Shown here one piece after another: positions 46,270 through 56,617 of a stretch of 64,000 bases of DNA (its first letter is position 1; the number at the start of each line of letters is the position of its first letter). The notes under the pieces are model-generated. The model ran no database searches and was not told where the DNA came from. It saw only the letters and a program-made list of their open reading frames with translations. The stretch comes from Paraburkholderia xenovorans LB400 (GTDB lineage Bacteria > Pseudomonadota > Gammaproteobacteria > Burkholderiales > Burkholderiaceae): NCBI RefSeq assembly GCF_000013645.1, contig NC_007951.1, positions 124,001 through 188,000 on the forward strand, given 5' to 3'. Position numbers and translations under genes: made by a program.

Positions 46270-47514
46270 ATGCCTGCCGCCGCCGCTGTCCAGTCCGCCG
46301 GAAAACATCGCATTGCGCGCAAAACGACTTTTGTCAGTATCGCGCTCAATGCCGTGTTGATGACGCTGCAAATCGTTATCGGCGTGTTTGCCCACTCCCA
46401 GGCATTGGTCGCCGACGGCGTCCATTCCCTCGCCGACCTCATTTCCGATTTTGTCGTATTGATCGCCAATCGGCACAGCGGGGCTAAGCCCGACGCGGAT
46501 CACAATTATGGGCATAGCCGCTATGAAACCGTAGCGTCGTTATTTCTGGGTGCGCTGCTGATCTCGGTGGGCGTCGGTATGTTGTGGCGGGCCGGAACGC
46601 GCCTCGCCGATCTGCAAAACATCCCGGCCGTGCATATGAGTGCGCTCGCGGTTGCGGTGCTGGTTCTGGTTTCCAAAGAGAGTCTGTTCCGCTACATGCT
46701 GCGCGAAGCGCAACGCGCGCGGTCGGCCATGTTGATCGCCAATGCGTGGCATGCGCGCTCGGATGCGGCGTCGTCGCTGGTGGTCGCAATCGGTATTGTT
46801 GGCAGCCTCGCCGGCGTGCGTCTGCTCGATCCGATTGCCGCGGCGATCGTCGGCTTCATGGTGGCGCGCATGGGGTGGATGTTCGGTTGGGACGCGCTGC
46901 AAGACCTTTCCGACCGCGCGCTCGACGACGCCACCACCGCCAATATGCGCGCGTTGCTGCTCTCCACGCCCGGCGTGCGCGACGTGCACGAAGTGCGTAC
47001 GCGCAAGATGGGCGACTTCGCGCTCCTCGACGCGCACATTCTGGTCGATCCGCTGATCTCCGTTTCCGAGGGGCACTACATCGCCGAGTCCGCGCGTCTG
47101 CGCGTGCTGACGGACAGCCGCGTGCTCGATGCGTTGATTCATGTCGATCCCGAGAACGACGCGGTTGCGCACCCGCCCGTCGATTTGCCGACTCGCGAGC
47201 GGGTGACTGCGGAGGTAAACGCAGCATTGGCGCCTCACGGCATGAAGGCGGCGGCGGTCAACATCCACTACCTGAGCGCGGGGTTGGATGTCGAGGTGGT
47301 GCTGCCGGATACGCCGTCGCGGGCGCCGGAAAGGGACGTGCAACGGCCTGGGCGAATCGACCTCGCCGCGCTCAAGGCGCGTCTGGGGGCTCGCAGACTG
47401 GACGTGTTGCAGGAACTGGGCACGTCGTCAGCCGGAACTGCTCCGGCAATCGAGCCAAAGACCAGCACGGCCGTTGACTACACGAAGGCTACTGAACCTC
47501 ATAGCGCCACCTGA
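46270..47514 (+). CDS. Cation diffusion facilitator family transporter
   Basis: 414 residues. Transmembrane domain with metal-site motifs VADGVHSLADLISDF and AWHARSDAASSLVV, six predicted helices, then a cytoplasmic domain with ferredoxin-like VRDVHEVRTRKMGDFALLDAHILV. The last about 100 residues extend beyond the usual CDF length. Exports divalent metals (Zn, Fe, Mn, Co or Ni) by proton antiport; the metal is not predictable. Confidence 0.92.
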   Translation: MPAAAAVQSAGKHRIARKTTFVSIALNAVLMTLQIVIGVFAHSQALVADGVHSLADLISDFVVLIANRHSGAKPDADHNYGHSRYETVASLFLGALLISVGVGMLWRAGTRLADLQNIPAVHMSALAVAVLVLVSKESLFRYMLREAQRARSAMLIANAWHARSDAASSLVVAIGIVGSLAGVRLLDPIAAAIVGFMVARMGWMFGWDALQDLSDRALDDATTANMRALLLSTPGVRDVHEVRTRKMGDFALLDAHILVDPLISVSEGHYIAESARLRVLTDSRVLDALIHVDPENDAVAHPPVDLPTRERVTAEVNAALAPHGMKAAAVNIHYLSAGLDVEVVLPDTPSRAPERDVQRPGRIDLAALKARLGARRLDVLQELGTSSAGTAPAIEPKTSTAVDYTKATEPHSAT

Positions 47515-47589
47515 CGGCTGCGCTGCGCGCGCATGCTGTGGTTACGGCGCGCAACAAACGACAAACGACAACCTTCAGCGATCAGCGCG

Positions 47590-48048
47590 TCACAACGGCA
47601 ACTGCGTATCGAATTTGATTTCGCGCAGCACGACGCTCGTACGAACCTGCGCGACGGCGGGAATCTTGAAGATGCGTTCGTGCAGGAAGGTATCGTATGC
47701 CTTGATGTCCGGCGCGACGATCTTCAGGATGTAGTCGGACTCCCCGGTCGTGCTGTAGCACTCGGTGACTTCCGGGCAGGTGGTGATTTCCCGCTCGAAC
47801 TGTTCCACGCCGCCTTCGGTGTGCCGCGTGAGATGGATATGGGCGAGGGCGCACACGTGCAGGCCGAGCTTTTCCCGATCGAGCAGCGCCGTGTAGCGCT
47901 GGATCACCCCCGATTGCTCCATGTCCTTGATGCGCCGCCAGCATGGCGTGCTCGACAGGCCGACCTGGTCGGAAATTTCTTGCACCGAGCGGCGTGCGTC
48001 GAGCTGCAGCAGGCGCAGGATTTTTTGAGAGAACGTATCGAGTGTCAA
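47590..48048 (-). CDS. Lrp/AsnC-family transcriptional regulator
   Basis: 152 residues from TTG 48048, chosen for GGAGG at 6-9 bp and because it gives the standard family N-terminus (LDTFSQKILRLLQLDARRSV). HTH QEISDQVGLSSTPCWRRIKDM, then an AsnC effector domain (VTECYSTTGESDYILKIVAPD). Probably controls amino-acid metabolism or transport; no obvious target gene is adjacent. Confidence 0.92.
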   Translation of the reverse strand: MTLDTFSQKILRLLQLDARRSVQEISDQVGLSSTPCWRRIKDMEQSGVIQRYTALLDREKLGLHVCALAHIHLTRHTEGGVEQFEREITTCPEVTECYSTTGESDYILKIVAPDIKAYDTFLHERIFKIPAVAQVRTSVVLREIKFDTQLPL

Positions 48049-48138
48049 CTGCGCCTCCGTTTGCGTCGCCGTATCAACGCATGGTAGAGGGGGCGAAAAC
48101 GAAACGCAATGTAAAACGGCCTCGACGAGGGAGATTAC

Positions 48139-48768
48139 CTAATTTGCCGGTTTCTCAGCGGGGTTTTGTCCTGTGCCGTCCCCATCTTTACCGGCCGCGA
48201 GCGTGATCGCCTGACTGGCGCGTAGATCCTTCAACATATTGCAGAAAAGCGCGCCCTGTTCGATGGCGTCATCCAGCGCGACATGCGTATGCGGATGCTC
48301 GTCGAACCAGTGTTTCGGAAAGCGCGGCTTGATGTTCTTGCGGTACGGCAGCCCGGTCATGGCGAAGGCCAGCGTCTTGATGTCGAGCGCCGACCACGAA
48401 AACGGACAGCGGCCGACAAACCGCATCATGTACCAGAACATGTATGTGAAGTCGAAGCCCGCCGGCATCGCCACGAACACCGGCTTGCCCGGCAGCGCTT
48501 CGACCCAGTCGACGTACGCCGTCAAAGCAGCCACGGGCGTCTGCAAATCCTTGCGGCAGGCTTCCCATGCTTCGGGCTGAGTCTTCCACCACGCTTCCTG
48601 CACGGGATGCGGCCGCGCTCCCTCGAGCAGTTCGAGATTCGCCGAGAAGGTTGCGATCAACCGCTTGTCTTCGGTGTAGGCGGCGGAGGCGAAACTGAGC
48701 ATGGAATGCGGACCGGGAATCGGGCCGTCCGCTTCGACATCGGTGCTCACGTAGATTTCGCTGCTCAT
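48139..48768 (-). CDS. DnaQ-like (DEDD) 3'-5' exonuclease
   Basis: 209 residues. DEDD exonuclease motifs: [16 protein letters not shown] with the first acidic pair (D and E), [32 protein letters not shown] and the [11 protein letters not shown] motif with terminal His/Asp. Some proteins of this type act in RNA or DNA turnover; the exact role is unknown. Its start overlaps the MBL gene stop by 4 bp, so the two are translationally coupled. Confidence 0.85.
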   Translation of the reverse strand: MSSEIYVSTDVEADGPIPGPHSMLSFASAAYTEDKRLIATFSANLELLEGARPHPVQEAWWKTQPEAWEACRKDLQTPVAALTAYVDWVEALPGKPVFVAMPAGFDFTYMFWYMMRFVGRCPFSWSALDIKTLAFAMTGLPYRKNIKPRFPKHWFDEHPHTHVALDDAIEQGALFCNMLKDLRASQAITLAAGKDGDGTGQNPAEKPAN

Positions 48769-49409
48769 GCCTCGACTCCGTCGCAGACGTACGGATTGGT
48801 GCGGCGTTCGGCGCCGAACGTGGAAGTCGGCCCGTGGCCCGGGACGAAGGTGACGTCGTCGCCGAGCGGCCAAAGTTTTTCGCGGATCGAGCGCACCAGA
48901 TCCGCGTGATTGCCGCGCGGAAAATCCGTGCGCCCGATCGAGCCGGCGAACAGCACGTCGCCCACCAGCGCGAGCCGATGCGCGCGGCTGAAGAACACCA
49001 CATGGCCCGGCGTGTGGCCCGGACAGTGATAGACCTCGAGGATTTCGTCACCGAACTGCACGGTTTCGCCGTTCTGCAGCCAGCGGTCCGGTTCGAACGC
49101 TTCGGCGGCGGGAAAGCCGAAGCGCGTGCTTTGATCGGGCAGCTTGTCGAGCCAGAAGCGTTCGTCGGGATGCGGACCTTCGATCGGCACGTCATAGCGC
49201 GAGGCCAGCGTCTTCGCGCCGGCGCAGTGGTCGATGTGCCCGTGCGTCAGGAAAACTTTTTCGACGCTCACGTTCTGCCGCGCGATTTCGCCCTGGATGA
49301 CGTCGAGATCGCCGCCCGGGTCGACGACGGCCGCGCGCCCGGTTGCCTCGCAAACGAGCAGCGAGCTGTTCTGCTGGAACGGCGTGACGGGGATCAAGGT
49401 GACTTTCAT
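48765..49409 (-). CDS. MBL-fold metallo-hydrolase (glyoxalase II-like)
   Basis: 214 residues from ATG 49409. Metal-binding motif [11 protein letters not shown], further His in [10 protein letters not shown], Asp in [13 protein letters not shown] and His in FVPGHGPTS. This is the short YcbL-type glyoxalase II-like branch. Likely a zinc- or iron-dependent thioester hydrolase. First gene of a two-gene leftward operon with the exonuclease. Confidence 0.9.
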   Translation of the reverse strand: MKVTLIPVTPFQQNSSLLVCEATGRAAVVDPGGDLDVIQGEIARQNVSVEKVFLTHGHIDHCAGAKTLASRYDVPIEGPHPDERFWLDKLPDQSTRFGFPAAEAFEPDRWLQNGETVQFGDEILEVYHCPGHTPGHVVFFSRAHRLALVGDVLFAGSIGRTDFPRGNHADLVRSIREKLWPLGDDVTFVPGHGPTSTFGAERRTNPYVCDGVEA

Positions 49410-49575
49410 GGATGAGCGCGCCGCTGGAAAAACGTTGATTGTACCGGCCTCTCGTCCATACCCGCCGAGCTGCTCAAGCCGCGTCGCAGCGGGCTTTCCT
49501 CTGCCCATTTTTGCAGCAGGAGTGAAAATTCATCAAGGTTTTCAGTCGCTTGTCATCCCGAAATTCTGTTTTGGG

Positions 49576-49780
49576 TATAATGGTCTCCATGCACAGGGAA
49601 CTGTGCTGCCACAAGGCGATGCGTCCCCATCAAAAATGGGCACGCGGATCGCCACTCAAGTATGGGCTGTCGCACTTATGGACGGCCATCAGGTATCGAT
49701 GCATTCGATGCACACGTCTTGCCCAGCCAGGCGCCACGCGCCTGCTACGGAGTTAAATACCGTGACGCTGGGTGGGGCCT
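49576..49780 (+). ncRNA. Candidate structured RNA downstream of a strong -10 element
   Basis: The 636 bp between the MBL and RlpA genes contain no convincing protein. A perfect TATAAT (49576-49581) is followed by nested dyads. 49591-49606: GCACAG-GGAA-CTGTGC. 49615-49653: GGCGAT/ATCGCC enclosing GCGT/ACGC and CCCAT/ATGGG. 49722-49772: CCCAGC/GCTGGG closing a three-way junction with CAGGCGC-CAC-GCGCCTG and ACGG/CCGT. TTGTCA at 49550 is 20 bp from the -10, long for a -35 spacer. Start near 49588 and end near 49775 are guesses. 6S RNA is one possibility, but I do not recognise the sequence; a long 5' leader of rlpA is the other. No T-run terminator seen. Confidence 0.42.
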
Positions 49781-50045
49781 ACGCCGCCGTTCCTGCACGC
49801 TGAGTTTCGCGCGCAAGAACGTGTTTGCCACGTTCGATGGCGGCATGTGGGGTCTGGTCAGGCTGCCGGGGACAGGTTGCGCCAGACGTGAAAATTAACC
49901 GTGCGGTAGCGGCTAGGTGAGCCGCATCCGGGCTTTGACGTACTGCGCTCATCCGCGCGGCGCGTTGTCGTCCATTGCCGCCGGAGTCGCAGGCAACACG
50001 CTCAACTTTCGCGTGATGCGGCTCGACAATGTGATTGCACGTCTT

Positions 50046-50648
50046 ATGAAAACTCGGTTATCCCGTGGTCTGGGGACTCTTTTTGCCTTTTTTGCGCTGG
50101 CGGGTTGCGCCACGCCTCCGGGCGCCGGCAACACGTCGGAGAGCGGCGTGCCGCAGAGCACAAAAAATACGCAGGCGGGCTCCTTCGGACCGCAAGCTTT
50201 CGGTAGCGCGCCGGCCTCCGACGTGACCGCCAGGGGCTCCGCGCTGGCCGATGCAAAGCCACTTACGGATGAGGGTTCCGGCGTTTCGGACTTTCATCAG
50301 ACGGGTCGCGCTTCGTGGTACGGCCGCGGCTTTCATGGCCGCCGTACCGCCAACGGCGAACGCTACGATATGCACGCGCTGACCGCGGCGCATCGTACGC
50401 TGCCGCTCGGCTCCTATGTGCGCGTGACGAATCCGGCCACGTCGCGCTCGGTGGTCGTGCGCATCAACGACCGCGGCCCGTATGCGCGCGGCCGCGTGAT
50501 CGATCTGTCGATGGCCGCTGCCGCCGTGCTCGACATGCGCCACGCGGGTACGGCGCGCGTCGAGATCGAAGGTCTGACGCAGCAGGAAGCACGTGCTGCG
50601 CGTGATGAAATGCTGGCATCGAACTCGGATTCGAGCGCCGAGAAGTGA
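50046..50648 (+). CDS. rlpA: RlpA-family septal ring lytic transglycosylase-like lipoprotein
   Basis: 200 residues from ATG 50046 (ATG 50016 is a second option). Lipoprotein signal MKTRLSRGLGTLFAFFALAG with the lipobox Cys in LAGCATPP. After a disordered stretch comes the double-psi beta-barrel domain: GRASWYGRGFHGRRTANGER, TAAHRTLPLGSYVRVTNP and VVRINDRGPYARGRVIDLS. RlpA cleaves denuded glycans during septation in some species. No SPOR domain at the C-terminus, so this is the short form. Confidence 0.92.
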   Translation: MKTRLSRGLGTLFAFFALAGCATPPGAGNTSESGVPQSTKNTQAGSFGPQAFGSAPASDVTARGSALADAKPLTDEGSGVSDFHQTGRASWYGRGFHGRRTANGERYDMHALTAAHRTLPLGSYVRVTNPATSRSVVVRINDRGPYARGRVIDLSMAAAAVLDMRHAGTARVEIEGLTQQEARAARDEMLASNSDSSAEK

Positions 50649-50711
50649 TGTAGCGGCGGCGGGCGCGCTTCGCAGCGCCCGTGCAGGATGGCGGGTGTTC
50701 GCACCGCGTCC

Positions 50712-50752
50712 GCAAACAACAAGGGCCGCGTCGCGCGGCCCTTGTTGTTTGC
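50712..50752. terminator. Bidirectional terminator between rlpA and rsmI
   Basis: Perfect 19-bp stem (GCAAACAACAAGGGCCGCG and its complement) with a 3-base TCG loop. T-rich arms on both strands serve the two converging genes. Confidence 0.9.
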
Positions 50753-50761
50753 CTGCCAGCT

Positions 50762-51640
50762 TTATTCTTCGTCTTTCTTTAGCGCCAGCGCGCGCGTATA
50801 CAGCGCGTTGCGCGACGCTCCGGTGATGGCCGCCGCCACCTTGGCCGCGCTGCTCACCGTCAACTCTTCCAGCAGAATCCCCAGTAGCGCGTCGTGATCG
50901 TGTTCGCCGGCGGTTTCCGGTTGCGCGCCTTCCACTACCAGCACGAATTCGCCGCGCTGCCGGTTCGGATCGGCAGCGAGCCATGCTGGCCCTTCGGCCA
51001 GGGTGCCGCGATGCAGCGCTTCGTGTAACTTCGTCAATTCCCGGGCGATGAGCAGCTTGCGCTCGCCGCCGAATGCTTCCGCCAGTGCTTGCACCGTTTC
51101 AACGATCCGGTGCGGCGCTTCGTAGAACACCATTGCGTGAGGGTGGTTCGCGAGCGATTGCAGCGTTGCGGCGCGCGCCTTCGCCTTCGGCGGCAGGAAG
51201 CCGAGGAACGAGAACGTCGCGACCCAGTCGCCGGCCGCGCTCAATGCGGTCGCGAGGGCGCTTGCGCCGGGCAGCGGAATGACGGGAAAGCCAGCTTCAC
51301 GGACCGCGTCGACGAGCTTCGCGCCGGGGTCCGAGATGCCGGGCGTGCCGGCATCGGAGACGTAGGCCACACGCTCGCCCGCTTGCAGATGCTCGATCAG
51401 GCGTAACGCCGCAGCCCGCTCGTTGTGCTGATGCACCGCGACGAGCGGCTTCGAGATGCCGTAGCGCGCGAGCAGTTGGCCCGTGTTGCGGGTGTCTTCG
51501 GCCGCGATGCGGTCCACCAGTCCGAGCACATGCAGCGCGCGCAGCGTGACGTCGGCAATGTTGCCGATCGGCGTCGCCACCACATATAGCGCGGCAGTCG
51601 GATACTGCTGCCCTTGCGCGAGTTCGGAGAGAGGAGTCAT
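50762..51640 (-). CDS. rsmI: 16S rRNA (cytidine1402-2'-O)-methyltransferase
   Basis: 292 residues from ATG 51640. SAM-dependent tetrapyrrole-methylase fold with [45 protein letters not shown] and [12 protein letters not shown], all diagnostic for RsmI. Modifies C1402 in the decoding centre of 16S rRNA. Divergent from yraN, with overlapping start codons. Confidence 0.96.
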   Translation of the reverse strand: MTPLSELAQGQQYPTAALYVVATPIGNIADVTLRALHVLGLVDRIAAEDTRNTGQLLARYGISKPLVAVHQHNERAAALRLIEHLQAGERVAYVSDAGTPGISDPGAKLVDAVREAGFPVIPLPGASALATALSAAGDWVATFSFLGFLPPKAKARAATLQSLANHPHAMVFYEAPHRIVETVQALAEAFGGERKLLIARELTKLHEALHRGTLAEGPAWLAADPNRQRGEFVLVVEGAQPETAGEHDHDALLGILLEELTVSSAAKVAAAITGASRNALYTRALALKKDEE

Positions 51641-52151
51641 GAGGCAGAAGACGCAAACAGACGGAACGAGGCCGCCATTGTGCCACGCGGTGCGGGGCGG
51701 CTCGGGGGACCTCGGCGACAGGCAGACGGTGCGCGCGGTGGCGCCGATCGGCGCATTCGCCACGCCGGACAACTTTTCGGCGCCCGTCGGGTCCAAACTC
51801 GTCGGCGCGGCCTTCGAGGCGCGCGCGCAGGAGTTTTTGCAGCGGCAGCGCTTGCGGTTCGTCGCGCGCAATGTGGCATGCCGCGGCGGCGAGATCGATC
51901 TCGTGATGCGCGAGCGTGACGGCGCGCTGGTGTTCGTCGAAGTGCGGGCGCGCGCGCAGCGCCGGTACGGCGGCGCGGCGGCGAGTATCGGTTGGCGGAA
52001 GCAACAGCGCATCGTGCGCGCCGCGCAGCATTATCTGGCGACCCGTAGCTCCCAGTTGCGCGATCAGCCCGCTTGCCGGTTCGACGTGATCGCGTTCGAA
52101 GCCGGCCGGCTCGTGTGGTTGCGCGACGCGTTTCGCGCCGACGAAGTCTGA
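51639..52151 (+). CDS. yraN: UPF0102 / YraN family endonuclease-like protein
   Basis: 170 residues from ATG 51639 (GGAG upstream). The first about 55 residues are a non-conserved extension. The conserved core starts [19 protein letters not shown] and has the nuclease-like [19 protein letters not shown] and LVFVEVRAR. The restriction-endonuclease-like fold is known but the cellular role is not. Neighbours rsmI and diaA are the usual ones in proteobacteria. Confidence 0.93.
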
Positions 52152-52248
52152 CGCCATGCGCGGAGAACGCGTGTGAGTGCGATAAACTTGCGCTCGCGTG
52201 CCGGCCACGGGATAACGTCGACAACGCAGCAAGCGGCGCAATTCGTGA

Positions 52249-52956
<708 letters not shown>

Positions 52957-52982
52957 GACCGATTCCGAAGGAGAGCTAGTTG

Positions 52983-53777
52983 ATGAGCGTATTCCGCGTC
53001 AAGAAGACACTGGTGAGAACCGTGCTGGTGGTAGGGTTCGCGGCGGGGCTGTCCGCAACATTGCAGGGCTGCTTTCTCGCCGTTGCCGGCGCGGCGGGCG
53101 GCGGCGCGCTGGTGGCGACCGACCGGCGCACGCTCGGCGCGCAGACCGAAGATCGCGAGTTGCAGGTGAAGGCGCTTTCGCAGATCAGTCAGAACCTGCC
53201 GGACAACGCGCACGTGAACGTGGCCGTGTTCAACCGCCGCGTGCTGTTGACGGGTGAAGTGGCGGGGGATGTGTCGAAGCAACGTGCGGAGACCATCGTG
53301 CGCGGCTTGAACAACGTCACTACGATCGTCAACGAACTGGCGATCATGCCGGCGAGTTCGTTTTCGTCGCGTACGAATGACACCTACCTCGAAACGCGTG
53401 TGAAGACCGCGCTGATCGCCGAGAAGAACATTTCGGCGAACAACTTCAAGGTCGTGGCCGAGCGTGGCTCGGTGTATCTGATGGGCCTTGTGACGATGGA
53501 CGAAGGCAATCGCGGCGCGGATGTGGCGAGCCGCGTGCCGGGCGTGGTGCAGGTGGTGAAGGTGTTCCAGTACATCCAGCCGCAGGAAGCCGTGGCGGCA
53601 GCCGCCGCAGCGGGGACGGCACCCGTGGCGGCTTCGCAACCGGATGCGGGCGCGGCGACTGTCGGCGCTATTCCTGATTCGTCGGTGAGTTCGCGGCCGC
53701 TGGAGCAGCAGGCGCCGGCGCCGGTCAGCAATTCGAACTCGGTGCATCCGGGTAATCCGAAGGCGACGACGCCATGA
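52983..53777 (+). CDS. BON-domain lipoprotein (DolP/YraP type)
   Basis: 264 residues from ATG 52983. Signal peptide ending LSATLQGC, with Cys as lipidation site. Two BON domains (QISQNLPDNAHVNVAVFNRR and IAEKNISANNFKVVAERGSV regions), then a disordered Ala/Pro/Ser tail of about 60 residues longer than in E. coli DolP. DolP/YraP is an outer-membrane lipoprotein supporting envelope integrity. 26 bp after diaA; its stop overlaps the cytochrome c start. Confidence 0.9.
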   Translation: MSVFRVKKTLVRTVLVVGFAAGLSATLQGCFLAVAGAAGGGALVATDRRTLGAQTEDRELQVKALSQISQNLPDNAHVNVAVFNRRVLLTGEVAGDVSKQRAETIVRGLNNVTTIVNELAIMPASSFSSRTNDTYLETRVKTALIAEKNISANNFKVVAERGSVYLMGLVTMDEGNRGADVASRVPGVVQVVKVFQYIQPQEAVAAAAAAGTAPVAASQPDAGAATVGAIPDSSVSSRPLEQQAPAPVSNSNSVHPGNPKATTP

Positions 53778-54130
53778 GGCGCGGTGTTGCTGTTGCTGTT
53801 GCAGCGAGCGTGCTGATGGGTGGTGCGCTGACGGGTTTGGGCGTATCGGCCGCGCGAGCCGCGGATGCGCCGCGCGGACAACTGGTCGCCAACGCGAACG
53901 CGTGCATGGGATGTCATGCGGTGGACCGCAAGCTGGTCGGTCCGTCGTTCCAGCAGATCGCCGCGAAGTACAAGGGCGACGCGCAAGCGCAGGCGAAGTT
54001 GGCGCGCAAGGTGAAAGAGGGCGGCTCCGGCGTGTGGGGCATGATTCCAATGCCCGCGCATCAGACGATGAGCGATGCGGATATCCGCACGGTGGTGGAT
54101 TGGGTGCTTGCGGGGGCGCCATCCAGGTGA
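53774..54130 (+). CDS. Class I c-type cytochrome
   Basis: 118 residues; ATG overlaps the BON gene stop (ATGA). Signal peptide to ARAADAP, haem-binding site ACMGCH (Cys44, Cys47, His48) and a downstream methionine-rich MIPMPAH segment as sixth ligand region. Similar to cytochrome c551/c552. Periplasmic electron carrier. End of the conserved cluster, 88 bp before tRNA-Ala. Confidence 0.94.
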   Translation: MRRGVAVAVAASVLMGGALTGLGVSAARAADAPRGQLVANANACMGCHAVDRKLVGPSFQQIAAKYKGDAQAQAKLARKVKEGGSGVWGMIPMPAHQTMSDADIRTVVDWVLAGAPSR

Positions 54131-54218
54131 GGTTTGCCGGTGCTTTTTTGCTGGTATTCGGGTTGCTATTCGGGCTTGGCAAAGTGGAAAAGGCCTGTGC
54201 TAGAATTGCTTGCACGTT

Positions 54219-54294
<76 letters not shown>

Positions 54295-54308
54295 AGTTTT
54301 TCTTTAGA

Positions 54309-54346
54309 AACAACGCACTACGTCTTGCGATGTAGTGCGTTGTTTT
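54309..54346 (+). terminator. Rho-independent terminator after tRNA-Ala
   Basis: AACAACGCACTAC..GTAGTGCGTTGTT perfect 13-bp stem followed by TT. Confidence 0.85.
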
Positions 54347-54390
54347 GCATTCTGCTGCAGGTTTCTGCCAAGAATGCTGACCTCTGCTCA

Positions 54391-54930
54391 CCGACCCGCC
54401 GGTATATTGCAAGATTTGGCGTAGCCTTCCATCGTTCCTTGCCTCAATCGCACTTGCGAGACGGTTCTCGAAAGCCGGCTTCGTCCTCTCCACGATAGTC
54501 ACAACGGACCGAGTCAAATTCAACTCCTCGATTGCGCCCGCCTCGTAGGAAATCTTGTTTGAGCCATCCCGCTCCATGCAACAGACAATCACCCGTTCGT
54601 CGTCGCAGGTGACGGCGAGGTTGGCGTTGTGGTTGACCATCACGACTTGCCGGGGCCGTTTAGCCCTCTTAATCACACCAGGCAACAGATTGTAGACAGT
54701 CTCACTGTCGAGGTCTCTTCGGGCCGGACCAAGATGATGGGGACGCGATCCCGGTCGACGAGAAACCAGAAGATGAGTAGCGGTGCGCCGCGCTGACCGG
54801 GAGACAAGCCGCTGGAGTGCGTCGCTGCCCAGCATCACGCCGTAGCTGAGGTCCACGTATTCGAGCCCGTAGAGGAAGTCGTAAAGCCGTCCGCGCGTAG
54901 GAGCGTCGCCGTGGACATCCGCCTCCTGTG
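54391..54930 (-). pseudogene. Frameshifted C-terminal remnant of an ABC/SMC-type ATPase
   Basis: Reading leftward, one frame gives DAPTRGRLYDFLYGLEYVDL then SYGVMLGSDALQRL. The next frame continues SPGQRGAPLLIFWFLVDRD and VPIILVRPEE, and the first frame resumes LDSETVYNLLPGVIKRAKR then VVMVNHNANLAV. Joined, this is the ABC signature (SPGQRG), Walker B, D-loop (RPEE-LD) and switch-His region (NHN) of a large P-loop ATPase of the kind found in defence or repair proteins. Two frameshifts and the missing N-terminal part show it is dead. It points towards tRNA-Ala, a common island insertion site. Bounds are approximate. Confidence 0.7.
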
Positions 54931-55375
54931 GCGGAGGGAGAATGCCTCCCTTTACTGTTCTTATACCAACGAATTGCCCAGAAGGTCAGCATCGCGGCAG
55001 CGATACCGGACGGAGACCGGGCGCGAACTCGCGGATTCTCGAAAATCTATTGATTCTTGAGATGAGGAGAGCCTTGACCAGCAAGCCTTTTCGGGGATCG
55101 GAGATATCTAATATATAGCTGGAACGAGCTACTGCCGCGCAGACGGTGGCGCTGACCGAGGCCACTTCAATGTGGATCGTCGGTAAACAGTCACTGCTCG
55201 CTGCAAGGTCCTTGCGGCTCGCTCAAAATTGTACTGAGGTGTCGCAAATCTTGATAATCTCAATTCTGAGAGCACGTGTAATAGACGGTCGATCGGGGGG
55301 CGGAATTGCAAGGCCACGGAGGAACGGCTTTGCGCTCCGCAGAAGATCACCGTCGTTGAATAAAAGGAAAAAATC
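54931..55375. other. Decayed intergenic stretch in the tRNA-Ala accessory region
   Basis: No recognisable gene. More AT-rich than the core genome. Short open frames on both strands lack start sites and domains. The 3' part should hold the promoter of the LprI-type lipoprotein gene. Confidence 0.55.
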
Positions 55376-56617
55376 GTGAAGAAGCTCCTCCCGTTGTTGC
55401 TTGTAGCCAGCTTAGCCGCGTGTTCACAAAAACCGGAAGTCGCCTGCAACGGTGACGACGCAAAGTCTGTGGTGACCTCGATATTGAAAGACGCTTTAGT
55501 GAAGCAGATCACTTCGGACTTTGCTGGGCCAAATTCCAATGTACAGGTCAACGTTGACGGGGCGTTGATTCGGGCAACTGTCGACAAAATCGGTATCACT
55601 CTCGACGACGTGCTGACGACGAAGAGTGATCCGAATAGCACCAAGAAATTCTGTTCAGCAACGATGCGGCTCTCGGTGCCGGCTGATGTCGTTTCCAATG
55701 CCGATGCGGCAAGAAGCATGCTGTCGCTTAACAGCTCTCATCAGGGCGCATTGCAGGCCGGCGTCGATTTCGATGCGAATACGGTTAAGGCGTCGCTCGA
55801 ATATGGAGTCCAGCCGACGGACGACGGCAAGAAAATCTACGGTAGCACTGAGGGGAATAATGCGGCGCTTACGTTTGCGTCAACGTTGGTTGAAGAGTCG
55901 TTTGTAAAGACGGCGCTGGAAAGGCAGAAGGCTGAGCAAGCCAAGCAGGAACAGCAAAAGGCGCTGCAGGCGCAGCAACAGCAAGCCGAAATCGCACAGG
56001 CACAAGCAGCGGACAACGAGGCTGCCCTTCAAAAAGCGCAGTCGGACATGAAGATGGCCAACGATGCCATCAACGTTGTTTGGAATGCCGGGAGCAAGGA
56101 GTGGCGGCAAGCATTGTTGCCAGAGCAACGATTGTGGCTTGCTCAACGCGAGAACGACTGCAAGATAAAAGCGCTCGATAGCGGAACGCCGGATACTACC
56201 GCATTTCAAACGAACAAGCTGAATTGTCAGGTGCAGATGACCGTCGATAGAACGCAAGCACTGAAAATTTCGCTGCAGCAGAGCCTGTCGCAGCAGTCGG
56301 TTGCTGGAACAAGCTCAACTTCCGCACTACAACCCACATTGACCACCAGCTTCGATTGTTCAAGCGCGCGTTCTGATGCTGAGCATATTATCTGTAGCGA
56401 TCCAGAACTCGCAGCGGACGATGTTGAGCTGTCGAGGATATTCGCCAGGGCGAAGGCCGCCGTAACCGATCAAGCGGCATTCCGGGAGCGTACCCGTCAA
56501 CAGTGGAACTACCGTGAGCAGAGCTGTCACGACCGAAACTGCCTGGTTCGATGGTACGCCGACCAGAAGACTGCTCTGACACAGATTGCACAGACTGGCC
56601 GAGTAGATGCGAATTAG
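55376..56617 (+). CDS. LprI/DUF1311-type lipoprotein with Gln/Ala-rich coiled coil
   Basis: 413 residues from GTG 55376 (AAAAGGAAAAAA upstream). Lipoprotein signal MKKLLPLLLVASLAACSQKP. Residues about 20-180 are a beta-rich region without a known domain; about 185-235 is a Gln/Ala/Lys-rich coiled coil (QEQQKALQAQQQQAEIAQAQ). Then come two LprI-like parts, the first with WRQALLPEQRLWLAQRENDC, the second FDCSSARSDAEHIICSDPEL to WNYREQSC. LprI-type domains inhibit lysozyme in some bacteria. Its codon use is visibly less GC3-biased than the core genes, suggesting horizontal origin. Confidence 0.75.
   Translation: MKKLLPLLLVASLAACSQKPEVACNGDDAKSVVTSILKDALVKQITSDFAGPNSNVQVNVDGALIRATVDKIGITLDDVLTTKSDPNSTKKFCSATMRLSVPADVVSNADAARSMLSLNSSHQGALQAGVDFDANTVKASLEYGVQPTDDGKKIYGSTEGNNAALTFASTLVEESFVKTALERQKAEQAKQEQQKALQAQQQQAEIAQAQAADNEAALQKAQSDMKMANDAINVVWNAGSKEWRQALLPEQRLWLAQRENDCKIKALDSGTPDTTAFQTNKLNCQVQMTVDRTQALKISLQQSLSQQSVAGTSSTSALQPTLTTSFDCSSARSDAEHIICSDPELAADDVELSRIFARAKAAVTDQAAFRERTRQQWNYREQSCHDRNCLVRWYADQKTALTQIAQTGRVDAN

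Noticed and set aside
49576..49780. Firm call of 6S RNA
   Set aside because: Position after a strong -10 and the pairing pattern are suggestive, but the first dyad closes locally and no conserved 6S sequence was recognised; kept as a candidate RNA only.
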